From CBFGRU01 sp965651255 (GTDB lineage Bacteria; Planctomycetota; Phycisphaerae; Phycisphaerales; SM1A02), in the NCBI GenBank assembly GCA_965651255.1, contig CBFGRU010000070.1, positions 1-13,148 on the forward strand: a DNA stretch of 13,148 bases. Reading direction: 5' to 3'. The notes under the pieces are model-generated. The model did no database searches. It was given only the letters and a program-made list of their open reading frames with translations, and had not been told where the DNA came from. Position numbers and translations under genes: made by a program. Positions within the stretch are counted from its first letter, which is position 1. Each line of letters opens with the position of its first letter. Of this stretch, positions 13,084 through 13,148 are shown piece after piece.

Positions 13084-13148
13084 ACTTTCAACCGGCGCGG
13101 TTGTCCGACGGGATGCATCAAGTGAACGCAGCCGAACCTCGAACTCCA
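13080..13148 (-). CDS. Possible C-terminal end of an upstream gene (22 codons, cut by window edge)
   Basis: In one minus frame the edge sequence encodes 22 residues and stops at TGA (13082-13080), overlapping the GTG at 13083 by four bases as GTGA. This is the same overlap style as two other junctions here. The peptide (…HLMHPVGQPRRLKV) has no recognisable feature. The competing reading is that the neighbouring small membrane gene itself extends through this stretch in another frame. Only one of the two can be right, and the window cannot decide. Confidence 0.25.
   Translation of the reverse strand, partial: WSSRFGCVHLMHPVGQPRRLKV

Noticed and set aside
1..13148. CRISPR arrays, insertion sequences, integrases, prophage genes or rRNA/tRNA genes
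   Set aside because: I looked for regular repeats, transposase or integrase motifs, terminal repeats and RNA-gene signatures on both strands and saw none I could support.

Overview
The window is a GC-rich bacterial chromosome segment, most likely from a planctomycete of the Phycisphaerae type. The best lineage marker is the small membrane protein at 1118-1798. It ends in a paired-CxxC zinc ribbon of the CLNCQYDLTG...CPECGYDL type, which is very common in that group. Other support is general: a NuoD of the 'GYLHSGFEKLGEH' type, weak use of Shine-Dalgarno sites, and several -10-like boxes placed almost directly against start codons. This placement is inferred from family knowledge, not from a database search.

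Layout. (1) Minus strand 1-397: the N-terminal part of nuoD, cut by the window edge. (2) 398-1117: about 720 bases without a convincing gene, containing a -10 box for nuoD and several inverted repeats, the strongest a 70-base hairpin at 831-900. (3) 1118-1798: four-helix membrane protein with a zinc ribbon. (4) Minus strand 2322-1793: a toxin-antitoxin operon (TIGR02574-like antitoxin, RelE/ParE toxin). (5) Plus strand 2380-3357: a class IV PLP aminotransferase with an altered active-site motif, fired divergently from the antitoxin by two mirrored -10 boxes. (6) 3430-4533: TauE/SafE-type exporter. (7) Minus strand 4827-4534: small membrane protein. (8) Plus strand 4960-11041: dnaE (DNA polymerase III alpha), an APH-fold phosphotransferase and a secreted PDZ protein, tightly packed as an operon. 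(9) Minus strand 13148-11045: a coupled run of a small membrane protein, a DUF4026/DUF2314-like protein and a DUF2007-like membrane protein, with the upstream end outside the window.

How the parts work together. Most of the window is housekeeping (respiratory complex I, replication, PLP chemistry) interleaved with small envelope proteins. The toxin-antitoxin pair is the only obvious accessory module. All three convergent gene pairs (1798/1793, 4533/4534, 11041/11045) meet stop codon to stop codon with no room for a terminator. Three gene pairs use 4-base GTGA/ATGA overlaps, and another couples through a Shine-Dalgarno site placed right at the upstream stop codon.

I did not find a clear new defence or mobile system. 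The best candidates for something undescribed are the structured gap at 690-900, the mirrored leaderless promoter pair at 2323-2379, the Glu-to-Ser change in the aminotransferase, and the coupled DUF cluster on the right.
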